From assembly GCA_002415085.1 (NCBI GenBank), contig DIBV01000008.1, positions 1 through 56,001 on the forward strand: DNA of 56,001 nucleotides, given 5' to 3'. Below are positions 38,932-48,831 of this stretch, one piece after another. The DNA is from Arsukibacterium sp. UBA5043. GTDB taxonomy: Bacteria; Pseudomonadota; Gammaproteobacteria; Enterobacterales; Alteromonadaceae. Made by a program: the position numbers and the translations under genes. Within the stretch, counting starts at the first letter, position 1; each line of letters begins with the position of its first letter. Below the pieces are notes generated by a model. It had not been told where the DNA came from. It was given only the letters and a program-made list of their open reading frames with translations, and did not search any database.

Positions 38932-39930
38932 TTAAAATATCAACACCAACTTGCCAATATTTATATTTTTTTTCATGATGTTATGAGCAGTTTCTGCGTT
39001 TCTCCAGTCATAGCTATCACTGAGTAATGGCGACAAACGGCCATCCGCCATCGGCGCAGCAAAGGCTTCACAAAAGGCAGCAGTTAATGTCGCTTTATAC
39101 TCATGGCTTCTGTTTCGAAGGGTGCTGCAAATCAACCGGCCACGCTTTTTAAAAAACGGTGCCATATCAAAATGCTCAATCGTTCTTCCCCCCATCATGG
39201 CATAGACAATAATAACGCCATCCTCTGCCAAAACTTTAACATTTTCGCCAATATAATCACCGGCGACAGGATCAAGAATAATATCAGCACCCGCTGGCCA
39301 GTTCGCTGCCAACTCCGCGGCAAACTGGCTTTGACGATAATTAATTGCGATATCCGCACCCAGTTGCAAACAGGCAGCTACTTTCTCTGGCTGACCAACT
39401 GTTACCGCCACGCTGGCGCCCGCTAATTTTGCTAACTGAATGGCGCTGGTACCGACACCACTGGCACCCGCATGCAGTAATACCCTGTTATCTGGCTGCA
39501 GATTACCCAACATAAACAACAATTGATAAGCAGTCAGAAACGTTTCAGCAGCGGCTGCGGCTTGTGACCAGGTCCACGCTGCGGGCTTGCTGATTGCATG
39601 TTTTTTTTGCAGTAAAGCGTATTGAGCGTAACCGCCGCCGGCAACAATACCAAACACGTCTTGCCCCAGCCACTTTTCATCGGCTTTTGCACCAACCTGC
39701 ACCACAATGCCGGCAACCTCAAGCCCAAGAATGTCACTCTCGCCCGCAGGCGGAGGGTAATGTCCCTGGCGTTGCATTAAATCGGCGCGGTTCACCCCGG
39801 CGGCTTTAACTTGGATTAACAACTGGCCAGCTGCGGGCCGGGGTACGTCATGTTGCTCTATCACAAGTGCACTGTTTTTACCCGGTTGTTGTACAGCGAT
39901 AACTTGCATTAGCAAAGGAACGTCTGGCAT
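38932..39930 (-). CDS. NAD(P)H:quinone oxidoreductase, zinc-free MDR family
   Basis: 332 aa medium-chain dehydrogenase/reductase of the quinone reductase (PIG3/QOR) branch. ADLMQRQGHYPPPAGESDIL is typical (P-P-x-G, no zinc cysteines), and the NADPH-binding HAGASGVGTSAIQLAKLAGA is at about residues 145-164. The start at 39930 is preferred over an ATG 21 bases downstream because an AGGGGT ribosome site precedes it. Divergent from rlmI. Confidence 0.92.
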   Translation of the reverse strand: MPDVPLLMQVIAVQQPGKNSALVIEQHDVPRPAAGQLLIQVKAAGVNRADLMQRQGHYPPPAGESDILGLEVAGIVVQVGAKADEKWLGQDVFGIVAGGGYAQYALLQKKHAISKPAAWTWSQAAAAAETFLTAYQLLFMLGNLQPDNRVLLHAGASGVGTSAIQLAKLAGASVAVTVGQPEKVAACLQLGADIAINYRQSQFAAELAANWPAGADIILDPVAGDYIGENVKVLAEDGVIIVYAMMGGRTIEHFDMAPFFKKRGRLICSTLRNRSHEYKATLTAAFCEAFAAPMADGRLSPLLSDSYDWRNAETAHNIMKKNINIGKLVLIF

Positions 39931-40028
39931 AAAACCCCTAATTGTTAGCGACTGACAGTTTTTGCTTTAGCTTTGCTGCCAGCTTCTCTAAAATGCGGTT
40001 TTTAGTCTAGCACAGTGTAGCCAAACGA

Positions 40029-41234
40029 ATGAGCAAGCAAACTGCAAGTCCGGCCATTATTCTGGCCCCGGGTCGGGAGAAAGCGCTAAAGCGGCAGCAT
40101 CCCTGGATATTTTCAAATGCCATAAGTCAGGTTATCAGTACCCCCAACAGTGGAGACATTGTTGATGTGCTAAGCAGTAAAGGTGAATGGCTGGCCAGCG
40201 CCGCTTACTCTCCCCGCTCGCAGATCAGAGCCCGGGTATGGAGTTTTGACCAGAACCAGTCAATTGATGAAGCTTTTTTTTATAGCCGTTTAGACGATGC
40301 CTGGCAATTAAGGCAAAGCCTGTTTGATCAAAGTACCACTAATGCGGTCAGACTGATTGCCGGTGAGTCTGATGGTCTGCCCGGTATTACTATTGATAAA
40401 TACGCCGATGTATTGGTATGCCAGCTGCTGTCAGCCGGGGCCGAGGCCAGTCGCAAGCCTTTGCTGGCGGCCTTGATAAAAAGGTTTCCTGACCACAGCA
40501 TTTATGAGCGATCTGATGTCGATGTCCGGAAGAAAGAAGGACTTGAGCCAGTAACTGGCTGGCTTCATCTGCCCCGGGGCGATGGTGAAGTGATTATTCA
40601 GGAACACGGCATGGCGCTGCTGGTCGACGTAGTCAATGGTCACAAAACCGGTTTTTATCTTGATCAGCGGGCCAGTCGACAGGCCGTCAAACGCTATGCC
40701 AAAGATAAAACAGTTTTAAACTGCTTTAGTTACACCGGCACTTTTGCCGTTGCCGCTTTGCAAGGAGCAGCCAGTAAAGTAACCAACGTTGATTTGTCAG
40801 AGCTGGCGTTAGCCACTGCTGAGCGCAATGCCAGCTTAAACCAGCTGGATTTGAGCTTACTGGAACAAAGCAAAGCCGACGTATTTAAATTACTTCGGCA
40901 GTATCGGGAACAGGGCCGGCAATTTGATCTGGTGATCCTGGACCCGCCAAAGTTTGCTGACAATAAGTCACAACTGGCCGGTGCATGTCGCGGCTATAAA
41001 GATATCAATATGGTGGCGATGCAACTGGTGAAACCGGGCGGATTATTATTTACGTTTTCCTGCTCCGGTTTAATGGAAGATGGCTTGTTTCAGAAAATTG
41101 TGGCTGATGCTGCTTTAGATGCAAAACGCCAATGTCAGTTTTTAGAGCGTTTACAACAAGACAGTGATCACCTGGTGCTAAGCACATTTCCAGAGGGCCA
41201 TTATTTAAAAGGCTTGATCTGCAAAATTGCCTGA
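40029..41234 (+). CDS. rlmI: 23S rRNA m5C1962 methyltransferase RlmI
   Basis: SAM-dependent methylation of C1962 in 23S rRNA. The N-terminal PUA domain has [20 protein letters not shown] (residues 12-31). The Rossmann domain has [16 protein letters not shown] (SAM motif I), [13 protein letters not shown] (motif IV) and FTFSCSG (motif VI, catalytic Cys). The 401 aa length is near that of E. coli RlmI (396 aa). ATG at 40029. Confidence 0.94.
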   Translation: MSKQTASPAIILAPGREKALKRQHPWIFSNAISQVISTPNSGDIVDVLSSKGEWLASAAYSPRSQIRARVWSFDQNQSIDEAFFYSRLDDAWQLRQSLFDQSTTNAVRLIAGESDGLPGITIDKYADVLVCQLLSAGAEASRKPLLAALIKRFPDHSIYERSDVDVRKKEGLEPVTGWLHLPRGDGEVIIQEHGMALLVDVVNGHKTGFYLDQRASRQAVKRYAKDKTVLNCFSYTGTFAVAALQGAASKVTNVDLSELALATAERNASLNQLDLSLLEQSKADVFKLLRQYREQGRQFDLVILDPPKFADNKSQLAGACRGYKDINMVAMQLVKPGGLLFTFSCSGLMEDGLFQKIVADAALDAKRQCQFLERLQQDSDHLVLSTFPEGHYLKGLICKIA

Positions 41235-41251
41235 GGTAAGCAATTTTGCTG

Positions 41252-41290
41252 AAAAAAACTAACCTGCTAACTATAAGCAGGTTAGTTTAA
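41252..41290. terminator. Terminator shared by rlmI and the PilZ gene
   Basis: The stem AACTAACCTGCT (41257-41268) pairs with AGCAGGTTAGTT (41276-41287). Read on the minus strand it is followed by seven T residues, and it includes the PilZ stop codon (41282-41284). Read in the other direction, the tail is weaker (TTTAATT). Confidence 0.8.
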
Positions 41291-41581
41291 TTCCATAAAA
41301 GCCAGACCGATCTGATAGCCATCTTCGCTTTCCTGCGCGCATCTAACTACTTTAGCCGTGGCATCCAGCGGTGGGATACTGGCGTTATTAGACTCCAGGC
41401 GCACTTTGATTAACGTTCCCATTTCCAATGGCTCGTCAATATCAACTGACATACCAGAGGCGCTCAAGTCACGACAAACCCCATCTATGGTTCGGCCTGC
41501 TTCAGGATCGTTTAGCAGTAGTTGTACATCTGCATTCACCATCATTCTGAAATAATGCCGTCCATCGCCTTTTGTTAACAT
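41282..41581 (-). CDS. PilZ domain protein, predicted c-di-GMP binder
   Basis: 99 aa, essentially a single PilZ domain. Both c-di-GMP motifs are intact: RxxxR at R8-R12 (GRHYFR) and D/NxSxxG at D38-G43 (DLSASGM). The C-terminal YQIGLAFMEL strand completes the barrel. Single-domain PilZ proteins act as adaptors, often on motility or secretion; the partner cannot be seen here. The gene stands alone, flanked by hrpA upstream and the rlmI terminator downstream. Confidence 0.88.
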   Translation of the reverse strand: MLTKGDGRHYFRMMVNADVQLLLNDPEAGRTIDGVCRDLSASGMSVDIDEPLEMGTLIKVRLESNNASIPPLDATAKVVRCAQESEDGYQIGLAFMELN

Positions 41582-41685
41582 AACTTTCCCCTGTCAATAC
41601 AACAATACTATTTATAGAACTTTCCGAACAGTGTGTAAAGTGTCATCTGACACCCGCGGCATCAGAGGGCTAATTCAGCCACAGC

Positions 41686-44600
41686 TTAATTTTTAAACTC
41701 GGCTACCGCATGCAATATCCGCTTTACCGACACCGGATAAGGCGTACCCAATTGCTGAGCATGCAGTGATACCTTAAGCTCCTGCAACATCCAGTAAATA
41801 TTGTGCAACGTCTCTGGCACTATAGCCCCACCAGCGTATTTGCCCAATACGTTGTTATAAGCATCCACTGCTTTTTGATATTCGTGCATCAATAACCGGT
41901 CCCGCTGTGGGTCAACCGGTAACTTCTCTAACCGTTTTAACATTGCTTGTAAATACCGCAGGATATCCGGTAACCTGGTTGCGCCATGCTGGCTGACAAA
42001 CCCTTTGAACACCAATTCATTAAGTTGTTGTTTGATATCACCCTGCGATTGAATATGAGCCAAATCTACTTTGCCTTTCAGGCGCTTTTGGATATCGTGG
42101 CTCAGGGTTAAAATTTGTTCAACCTGTAATGCTATCGCCACTACCGTATCACCCAGTTCCGCTCTTACCTTGTCCCGTAATATCTTAAATTCCTGACCCG
42201 TTGTAGGCGTATCACCTGTCGCAATCAATGCATCTACGCCAGCAGCAATGCAATCGTCAATCAGCTCCAACACCCGGCCAAAAGGGTTAAAATACAACCC
42301 CAGTTTTGCTTTATTGGGTAGCGACTCCTGTAGATACTTTACCGGCGACGGTACATTTAGTAACAGTAAACGTCTCAACCCCTGCAACGTCACTTGCCTT
42401 GCCTGCTGCGGGTTATCTAACAGCTTTATTGCCACCGAATCCCGTTGGTCAACTAAGGCAGGAAACGCTTTAATTTCGTATCCCGCCTGCAATTTAACAT
42501 ACTCTTCGGGCAGAGCGCCAAAACTCCACTGAGTCAGATTTTCCTGTTCAATACCCTGCTCGGCAACCTGACTGAGACTTTGCTGCACCTCGCCCTGCAA
42601 TCCCTGCTTTAATATGGACAAAGACCTGCCTTGTTGCAGCGTTTTACCTGCTTCGTCCACTACTTTGAAGTTCATAGTCAGGTGGGCAGGAATACCCGAT
42701 AGATCCCAGGCATCATCCGGGATCGTCACCCCTGACATCCTCTTTAAACGCTGACTGATTACCTCAATAAGCTTACCCTGTTCCGGCGCTATCAACTGCA
42801 TTAATGCGTCAGCATAGTTTGGAGCCGGAACAAAGTTTCGCCGGTATTGCTTTGGCAGCGACTTTATTAATGCGACCAGTAGCTCATGACGCAGTGCCGG
42901 AATAAGCCAGTCAAACCCGCTGTCATCAATCTGATTTAGTAATGCCAGTGGTATAACGACACTAATGCCATCATCAGGTTCGCCGGGCGCAAAATGATAG
43001 TCCAGTGGCAACGTTACATTACCCTGATGCCAACTTTCGGGGAATTTATCAGTGGTAATATCGCTGGTATCACGATTGAGCAGACTGTCGGGATCAAAAT
43101 TTAAAAAACCGGGGGCAACAGCACGTTGCTTTTTCCACCATTTAGCAAAATCGATGCGATTATTCGCCCACTGTGGAACTTTCTCTGCGTAAAAAGTAGC
43201 TAAGGTATCCTCATCAACCAGAATATCGCGCCGGCGTGATTTTTCTTCCAGGGCGGTGACATCGTCAATCAATCGCTGATTGAAGCTCAGAAATGCGTCA
43301 TTAGTGCCTAGCTCCTGATTAACCAGTGCCTCCCGGATAAAGATCTTATGAGACACCACTTCATCTATTTTACTGTAAAGCACTGCGCGTTTTGGCACGA
43401 TGACCAGGCCGTATAGCGAAACTTGTTCAAACGCCACGACCGCACCACGTTTTTTTTCCCAGTGTGGCTCGCTGTAACTGCGAGTAACTAAATGGGCTGC
43501 CAGGGGCTCTATCCACTCCGGTTCAATTTTGGCCAGGCTGCGCGCATACAGTTTACTGGTCTCAACCCATTCTGCGGCCATTACCCATTTGGGCTTTCGC
43601 TTAAACAAATGACTGCCCGGAAAGGCATAAAAGCGCGTTTGACGTGGTCCAAGGTAATCGGCGTCAACATCTTTAAAACCTACCTGCCCCAGTAAACCGG
43701 TTAACAACGCGCTATGCAGTTGTTGATAGCTTGGCGGGCTGCCATTGATAATAAGGCCCTGCTCTTTTGCCAGCTGACTGAGCTGGCTGACTAAATCCTG
43801 CCATTCTCTGACCCGCAGATAGTTTAAGAACTCCTGACGGCATAAACGCCTGAATTGATTGTTGCTCAGATCATCCTGCTGTTGCTGCAAATAGGCCCAA
43901 AGTTTCAGCCAACTGCTGAAATCGGAGTCGGGATCAGCAAAGCGGCCATGGCATTCATCGGCTTTTTGTTGCTTATCGAGCGGCCGTTCGCGTGGGTCCT
44001 GAATAGAAAGCGCCGCAACCACTACCAGCACTTCCTGCAGTGCCGCGTTAGTGCTTGCCGCCACCACCATTCTGGCCAGGCGGGGATCGATGGGTAACCG
44101 GGCGAGTTGCTTACCCAAAGCCGTTAAGTTTAATTTTTGTCGGCCACGTTGTGGCTCGATTGCACCAAGCTCTTCCAGTAATTTAATACCATCATTGACA
44201 AAGCGATTATCCGGGCGTTGCAAAAACGGGAACGCATCAATATCACCCAGTCCTAACGCCAGCATTTGCATGATAACAGAGGCTAAATTAGTCCGCAGAA
44301 TCTCCGGATCGGTAAACTCTGGCCGGCCATTAAAATCTTCTTCACTGTACAACCGAATACATATACCAGCTGCCACCCGGCCACAGCGCCCCTTACGCTG
44401 ATTGGCACTGGCCTGGCTGATGGCTTCTATCGGCAGTTGCTGCACTTTTGAGCGATAGCTGTAACGGGATAACCGAGCCGTGCCGGGATCAATTACATAG
44501 CGAATACCCGGTACTGTCAGTGACGTTTCCGCAACGTTAGTCGCCAGTACAATCCGTCGCCCGGTGTGGCCTTGAAATATCCGGTTTTGCTCTGCTGCGC

Positions 44601-45579
44601 TTAACCTGGCATAAAGCGGCAATACTTCGGTGTGAGGTAATTTTAGTTTTTCCAGGGCATCAGCTGTATCCCGAATTTCCCGCTCGCCGTTTAAAAAAAT
44701 CAAAATGTCACCAGGTGGCTCCCGGTATAATTCTTCCACTGCATCAAAAATACCCTGTAACTGATCAGCGTCTTTATCTTCCTGATCGGTATAGGGCCTG
44801 TAACGGGTTTCCACCGGATAAGTGCGGCCCGAGACTTCAATAATCGGCGCATCAAAAAAGTGTTTTGAAAAACGTTGCGGGTCAATAGTAGCAGAGGTAA
44901 TGATTAGCTTTAAATCCGGCCGCTTTGGTAAGAGCTGCTTCAAATAACCCAGCAAAAAGTCGATATTGAGGCTACGTTCATGGGCTTCATCAATAATAAT
45001 AGTATCATACTGATTTAAAAAGCGATCCTGTTGCATCTCTGCCAGTAGCACACCGTCAGTCATCAGTTTTATCAGGGTCTGATGTGTTGTGTGATCTCCA
45101 AATCGAATTTTATAACCAACCTGCTGCCCTGCCTGACAGTTAAGTTCCTGGGCGATCCGGTCAGCGACGCTGCGGGCCGCCAATCGCCGTGGTTGAGTAT
45201 GGCCAATAGTGCCGGCTACGCCGCGTCCAAGCTCCAGGCATATTTTTGGTATTTGCGTTGTCTTGCCTGAGCCGGTTTCACCGGCAATAATGACCACCTG
45301 GTTGGTAGCTATAGCGGCTTTAATCTGATCTTTACTAGCAACAACAGGTAACTCTGGCGGATAATTAATAACAGGCATAGCGGCTTGACGCTGTTGTCGC
45401 TGGCTGACAGAGCGTTGAATATCTGCTGCTATTTTTTGCAACACCGGTTGCTGATCGGCCTTACCGCTCATTTTTTTACTGTTTACCAGGCGACGACGCA
45501 GCCGGTATTGATCCTGCATCAGGCAATCGCTAAGTTGGGAATATAAAGTTGTAGCAGTTACTACGGGCTCAACTGACAA
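41686..45579 (-). CDS. hrpA: ATP-dependent RNA helicase HrpA
   Basis: DEAH-box helicase implicated in mRNA processing and rescue of stalled ribosomes. Walker A is GETGSGKT (residues 100-107), DEAH is at 197-200, and SATID follows near 229. At 1297 aa it has the large C-terminal DUF3418-type region, as in E. coli HrpA (1300 aa). The start is TTG at 45579, supported by a GAGGGT ribosome site and by N-terminal alignment (TTLYSQLSDCL with E. coli TALQQRLDSLM). The terminator of the CBS gene lies right at this start. Confidence 0.96.
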   Translation of the reverse strand: MSVEPVVTATTLYSQLSDCLMQDQYRLRRRLVNSKKMSGKADQQPVLQKIAADIQRSVSQRQQRQAAMPVINYPPELPVVASKDQIKAAIATNQVVIIAGETGSGKTTQIPKICLELGRGVAGTIGHTQPRRLAARSVADRIAQELNCQAGQQVGYKIRFGDHTTHQTLIKLMTDGVLLAEMQQDRFLNQYDTIIIDEAHERSLNIDFLLGYLKQLLPKRPDLKLIITSATIDPQRFSKHFFDAPIIEVSGRTYPVETRYRPYTDQEDKDADQLQGIFDAVEELYREPPGDILIFLNGEREIRDTADALEKLKLPHTEVLPLYARLSAAEQNRIFQGHTGRRIVLATNVAETSLTVPGIRYVIDPGTARLSRYSYRSKVQQLPIEAISQASANQRKGRCGRVAAGICIRLYSEEDFNGRPEFTDPEILRTNLASVIMQMLALGLGDIDAFPFLQRPDNRFVNDGIKLLEELGAIEPQRGRQKLNLTALGKQLARLPIDPRLARMVVAASTNAALQEVLVVVAALSIQDPRERPLDKQQKADECHGRFADPDSDFSSWLKLWAYLQQQQDDLSNNQFRRLCRQEFLNYLRVREWQDLVSQLSQLAKEQGLIINGSPPSYQQLHSALLTGLLGQVGFKDVDADYLGPRQTRFYAFPGSHLFKRKPKWVMAAEWVETSKLYARSLAKIEPEWIEPLAAHLVTRSYSEPHWEKKRGAVVAFEQVSLYGLVIVPKRAVLYSKIDEVVSHKIFIREALVNQELGTNDAFLSFNQRLIDDVTALEEKSRRRDILVDEDTLATFYAEKVPQWANNRIDFAKWWKKQRAVAPGFLNFDPDSLLNRDTSDITTDKFPESWHQGNVTLPLDYHFAPGEPDDGISVVIPLALLNQIDDSGFDWLIPALRHELLVALIKSLPKQYRRNFVPAPNYADALMQLIAPEQGKLIEVISQRLKRMSGVTIPDDAWDLSGIPAHLTMNFKVVDEAGKTLQQGRSLSILKQGLQGEVQQSLSQVAEQGIEQENLTQWSFGALPEEYVKLQAGYEIKAFPALVDQRDSVAIKLLDNPQQARQVTLQGLRRLLLLNVPSPVKYLQESLPNKAKLGLYFNPFGRVLELIDDCIAAGVDALIATGDTPTTGQEFKILRDKVRAELGDTVVAIALQVEQILTLSHDIQKRLKGKVDLAHIQSQGDIKQQLNELVFKGFVSQHGATRLPDILRYLQAMLKRLEKLPVDPQRDRLLMHEYQKAVDAYNNVLGKYAGGAIVPETLHNIYWMLQELKVSLHAQQLGTPYPVSVKRILHAVAEFKN

Positions 45580-45582
45580 AAT

Positions 45583-45604
45583 AACACCCTCAGAAATCAG
45601 AGGG
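45583..45604 (-). terminator. Possible CBS-gene terminator
   Basis: An imperfect stem CCCTC...GAGGG with inner GA/TC pairs (45587-45604) is followed on the minus strand by TGTTATTTTG. It overlaps the hrpA ribosome-binding region, so it may also modulate hrpA translation. Confidence 0.4.
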
Positions 45605-45641
45605 CGTCATGCTACCAAGCTAGCGGGGTCAAGGTCTAGCG

Positions 45642-46061
45642 TTAAACAACGCTTCGGTAATGAGAATGTAATTCTTTGTCAATCGCGGCCAATACATCAG
45701 AACGGGTAATAATTCCCAGTAAGCCACCATTGTCATCCACCACCGGGTAGAGTTTAGGCTTAGTTTTCAGCATCATCTGAGCTAAGTCGATAATGCCATC
45801 ATAGGATTTTACGGTTAATACATCGGTATTCATCACATCGCTTACCCTGGCGGCCTGCTGATCATGATAGGTTGACATCAACATTCTGGCCAGGCAATCC
45901 TGTTCGGATACAAAACCGACAATTCTGTTGCTAAGGTCAACCACAGGCCCACCGGTCTGCCGGCCTTTTATTAATAGGGCCACAGCCATTTCAACCGGCA
46001 TATCAACCGTAAAAGTCACCGGATGACGATGCATATAGTCAGCTACTTTCAGTAAGTCCAT
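45642..46061 (-). CDS. CBS-domain pair protein
   Basis: 139 aa made of two CBS motifs (residues about 5-65 and 75-130; GFVSEQDCLARM and GIITRSDVLAAI are the CBS strand-helix signatures). Such stand-alone proteins bind adenine nucleotides. The partner is not evident. Lies between iaaA (upstream, 63 bases) and hrpA. Confidence 0.88.
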   Translation of the reverse strand: MDLLKVADYMHRHPVTFTVDMPVEMAVALLIKGRQTGGPVVDLSNRIVGFVSEQDCLARMLMSTYHDQQAARVSDVMNTDVLTVKSYDGIIDLAQMMLKTKPKLYPVVDDNGGLLGIITRSDVLAAIDKELHSHYRSVV

Positions 46062-46124
46062 ACGTTCCCCTTTAACACATCAAACTACAGGCAGCGCCCA
46101 CTAAATAGTTTAGCTAATAATGGG

Positions 46125-47138
46125 TTAATTGCTTATTTTTTCACTCTCATCAGCGAATATTTCAATCACAGTGCCGCGATGGTTACGTTTAGCCCGATAC
46201 ATACCCGGGGTATTAAACGCCCAGCTAAGCTCACCCTGGGCATCAACCACAATAACTCCGCCCGTACCACCAGCATCCAGCAACTCCGTTATGACTTCTT
46301 TGGCTGCTACCGCCGCATTTTTACCCTGATATTTAACTCTGGCGCAAATATCCGATGCAACATTGTAGCGGATAAAATACTCACCGTGGCCGGTGCCAGA
46401 TACGGCGCAACTGGTATTGTCGGCAAAGTTACCGGCACCAATTACCGGTACATCTCCCACCCGGCCCCAACGTTTGGCGGTCATCCCGCCAGTGGATGTT
46501 GCGGCTGCCAGATTACCATCCTTATCAATGGCAACGGCGCCAACAGTACCCATTTTCCAGTTTGGGTCCGGTATAATTGCAGCCTGATGCGGCACTGATT
46601 GCTGAGCCTGCCTGGCCCGCTTTAATGCTTCATAACGAAACTCGGTATTAAAATAGCTGTTATCCACTTGCTCCAACTGCTGGGCGAGGGCAAATTGTTC
46701 TGCCCCCTTACCCGTTAGCATGACATGTTCAGACTTTTCCATCACGGCACGGGCAAGCAAAATCGGATTCTTTACGGTCGTAACACTGGCAACCGCTCCG
46801 GCATTCCGATCCTGTCCCATCATTATGGCAGCGTCCAGCTCATGGGTTTCCTCCCAGGTATAAACCGCGCCTTTTCCAGCATTAAACAATGGTGAATTTT
46901 CCAGCACAGTAACCGCAAGCGTCACGGCATCTACGCTACTCCCCCCAGCCGCAAGAAGCTCATAACCTTTGTTTACGGCTTCAGCCAGGGTAGCTTCATA
47001 GTTTTTCTGTTGTTCGCTGCTCATCTGGCTACGGTCTATGGTGCCGGCACCACCATGAATAACAATACCAACGGGCGGTGCTGCTGCCAAAATCGTTGCA
47101 GGCATACCTAGTGCAAGAATCAGTAGTAGTCGTTTCAT
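46125..47138 (-). CDS. iaaA: Exported isoaspartyl peptidase/L-asparaginase
   Basis: Ntn-type amidohydrolase that self-cleaves; the nucleophile is T198 in KMGTVGAVAIDKDGNLAAAT, followed by STGGMTAKRWGRVGDVP and GTGHGEYFIR, as in E. coli IaaA. A signal peptide (MKRLLLILALGMPATILAAA) predicts periplasmic location, unlike E. coli IaaA which lacks a clear one. ATG at 47138 (337 aa) is chosen because GGAG is correctly spaced before it; an ATG 12 bases upstream is possible. This second asparaginase-like enzyme is unrelated in fold to AnsA at 15 kb. Confidence 0.92.
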   Translation of the reverse strand: MKRLLLILALGMPATILAAAPPVGIVIHGGAGTIDRSQMSSEQQKNYEATLAEAVNKGYELLAAGGSSVDAVTLAVTVLENSPLFNAGKGAVYTWEETHELDAAIMMGQDRNAGAVASVTTVKNPILLARAVMEKSEHVMLTGKGAEQFALAQQLEQVDNSYFNTEFRYEALKRARQAQQSVPHQAAIIPDPNWKMGTVGAVAIDKDGNLAAATSTGGMTAKRWGRVGDVPVIGAGNFADNTSCAVSGTGHGEYFIRYNVASDICARVKYQGKNAAVAAKEVITELLDAGGTGGVIVVDAQGELSWAFNTPGMYRAKRNHRGTVIEIFADESEKISN

Positions 47139-47308
47139 TGTTTGCTCCATTCATTTATTTTTGATGTTCTTTTTACGTGATTTATCAGCAAGTCACAATA
47201 CATTGTAAAGCTCTGTTACCGTATCAACCCTGCTATACAATATCTTGAATGCAATCTTTAACCAATAACATGGTCTATTATTAAGGTGTTTAAGTTCGGA
47301 GTAGTATA

Positions 47309-48493
47309 ATGCGTCCTTTAACTGCCACTATGTTGGCAATATCATTGCTTATCTTGATGTCATGCCAGCATACCCCCGCTCAATGGCAATTAAAAAAGCC
47401 GCAAGATTTATTAGTCGACCAAGCCTACTTTCAGGGTCAGTTGCATGCTGTGCAAACTGCAGACGAAATATTTCGCTTGCCTCAGGCTAACAAACAAGAA
47501 CTTAGTCAACTCAAACTGGAACGAAAGGATATCGCTGAGTATTCTACTGCTATCCTGGCGTATATTCAGGCCTATACCAACGGAGCCTTGGCATACAACC
47601 AAACGAAAACCAGAGCCGTCAGCGAGACACTCGCAACGGGTGAAGCAAATTGTTTAAGCCTGTCAATTTTGGCCTATAGCATAGCAAAAGAAGTAGGGCT
47701 GGAACCTGTATTTCAGGACGTCGCCATTCCTGAATATTGGAGCAGTGGCATTAACCAGATCTGGTTGAGTGGCCACATAAATCTGAAAATACTTCAAAAT
47801 CGACAACTGAATTACGGCTCTGGCATGGTTCTGCTTGGCAACGATATTGTTATTGATTTTGATTCCATCACGTTGAAACAGCGTTTTACTACAAAAAAGA
47901 TAAGCCCTCAGCGGGTTTTAGCAATGTTTTATAACAACAAAGCAGCAGAATACTTTGACCGTGGTAATTTTGCCCAAACTTATCGGTATTATCTGGCTGC
48001 AATTAAGGCAGATCCTGATTATCCGGCTACGTGGTCAAACCTTGCGGTGCTGTATCGACAACATCATCGCTATTCGCTGGCAGAACACGCGTATCATCAT
48101 AGCTTAGCATTAAACCCAAAAGCCATTAATACACTGGCGAATCTTGCTATGCTATACCGGTATATGGGTAACGAAAATAAGGCAGTCCGCCTTGAACAAC
48201 AAGTGCATGAAAAGCGCAAAGCTAATCCATGGTATTACGTGATGCTTGGTAATGAAGCATTAAAATTTAATAATCCAGAAAAAGCGATTAAATTATTCCG
48301 CCACTCACTTAGCTTAAATATCAGTATGCATGAAGCTTATTTTGGTCTCGCCAAGAGCTATTTTGCGTTAAATAATACCCATAAAGCCGCTTATTATCTT
48401 AGTAAGTCCAGGCGTGCTGCATTATCAAATGAGGATAAAGAACGCTATCAGCATAAAATTGATACGCTGGATCGATTGGCAAGTGCGGGTTAG
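47309..48493 (+). CDS. Transglutaminase-like/TPR lipoprotein
   Basis: 394 aa. A lipoprotein signal sequence ends with LILMSC (Cys19 lipidated). Residues 75-190 resemble a transglutaminase-like domain with candidate triad C115 (GEANCLSLS), H156 (LSGHINL) and D183 (VIDFD). Residues 205-390 contain about four TPR repeats (AYHHSLALNPKAINTLANLA and others). The organisation suggests a periplasmic peptidase-like or scaffold protein. No named family recognised. Confidence 0.75.
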   Translation: MRPLTATMLAISLLILMSCQHTPAQWQLKKPQDLLVDQAYFQGQLHAVQTADEIFRLPQANKQELSQLKLERKDIAEYSTAILAYIQAYTNGALAYNQTKTRAVSETLATGEANCLSLSILAYSIAKEVGLEPVFQDVAIPEYWSSGINQIWLSGHINLKILQNRQLNYGSGMVLLGNDIVIDFDSITLKQRFTTKKISPQRVLAMFYNNKAAEYFDRGNFAQTYRYYLAAIKADPDYPATWSNLAVLYRQHHRYSLAEHAYHHSLALNPKAINTLANLAMLYRYMGNENKAVRLEQQVHEKRKANPWYYVMLGNEALKFNNPEKAIKLFRHSLSLNISMHEAYFGLAKSYFALNNTHKAAYYLSKSRRAALSNEDKERYQHKIDTLDRLASAG

Positions 48494-48519
48494 TACGGTA
48501 TGTTTTTAGCCAGTCATCG

Positions 48520-48547
48520 TTGCGTTATAAACAGATTTGCCTATACT
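48520..48547 (+). promoter_or_regulatory. Possible promoter upstream of small ORF
   Basis: TTGCGT (48520-48525) and TATACT (48542-48547) with a 16-base spacer lie 31 bases before the ATG of a 59-residue frame. The plus-strand gap of 338 bases between the TPR lipoprotein and sbcB contains this and the ORF, and nothing else I can name. Confidence 0.45.
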
Positions 48548-48577
48548 TTAACTCAGTTTTGTTATTGATTTAAATCC

Positions 48578-48757
48578 ATGCGAAAAATTATAAATTCAGC
48601 TGATGACGCACTTTCTGAGCATGATTCACCTGTCAAAAAGCCAGTTAAGCCGCTAACGCATCGGGATGCAGAGGCAGCAGCGCCTGAAGACAATTCTGTT
48701 TGTGGAGAAGAAGATCCAGGTTCTGCACTGGAGAGTCTGATGGACCCGGACAAATAG
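48578..48757 (+). CDS. Small acidic ORF, 59 aa
   Basis: Starts MRKIINSADDALSEHDSP and ends GSALESLMDPDK; strongly acidic and Pro-rich, no Cys pair or membrane segment. The evidence for coding is modest: a sigma-70-like promoter upstream and clean stop, but no visible Shine-Dalgarno sequence. Position is directly before sbcB (74 bases). It may be a short conserved protein or just a chance frame. Confidence 0.4.
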   Translation: MRKIINSADDALSEHDSPVKKPVKPLTHRDAEAAAPEDNSVCGEEDPGSALESLMDPDK

Positions 48758-48831
48758 CATAACTGCCTTTCATTGGTGTATTATCCATACATTAATGCAC
48801 GCCCCAAATTCACTTCTTAAAGAATTAAAAT

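Noticed and set aside
48562-48753. 63-codon minus-strand frame opposite the small ORF
   Set aside because: Ser/Gly-rich shadow of the plus-strand frame; the plus strand fits the promoter and gene direction better.
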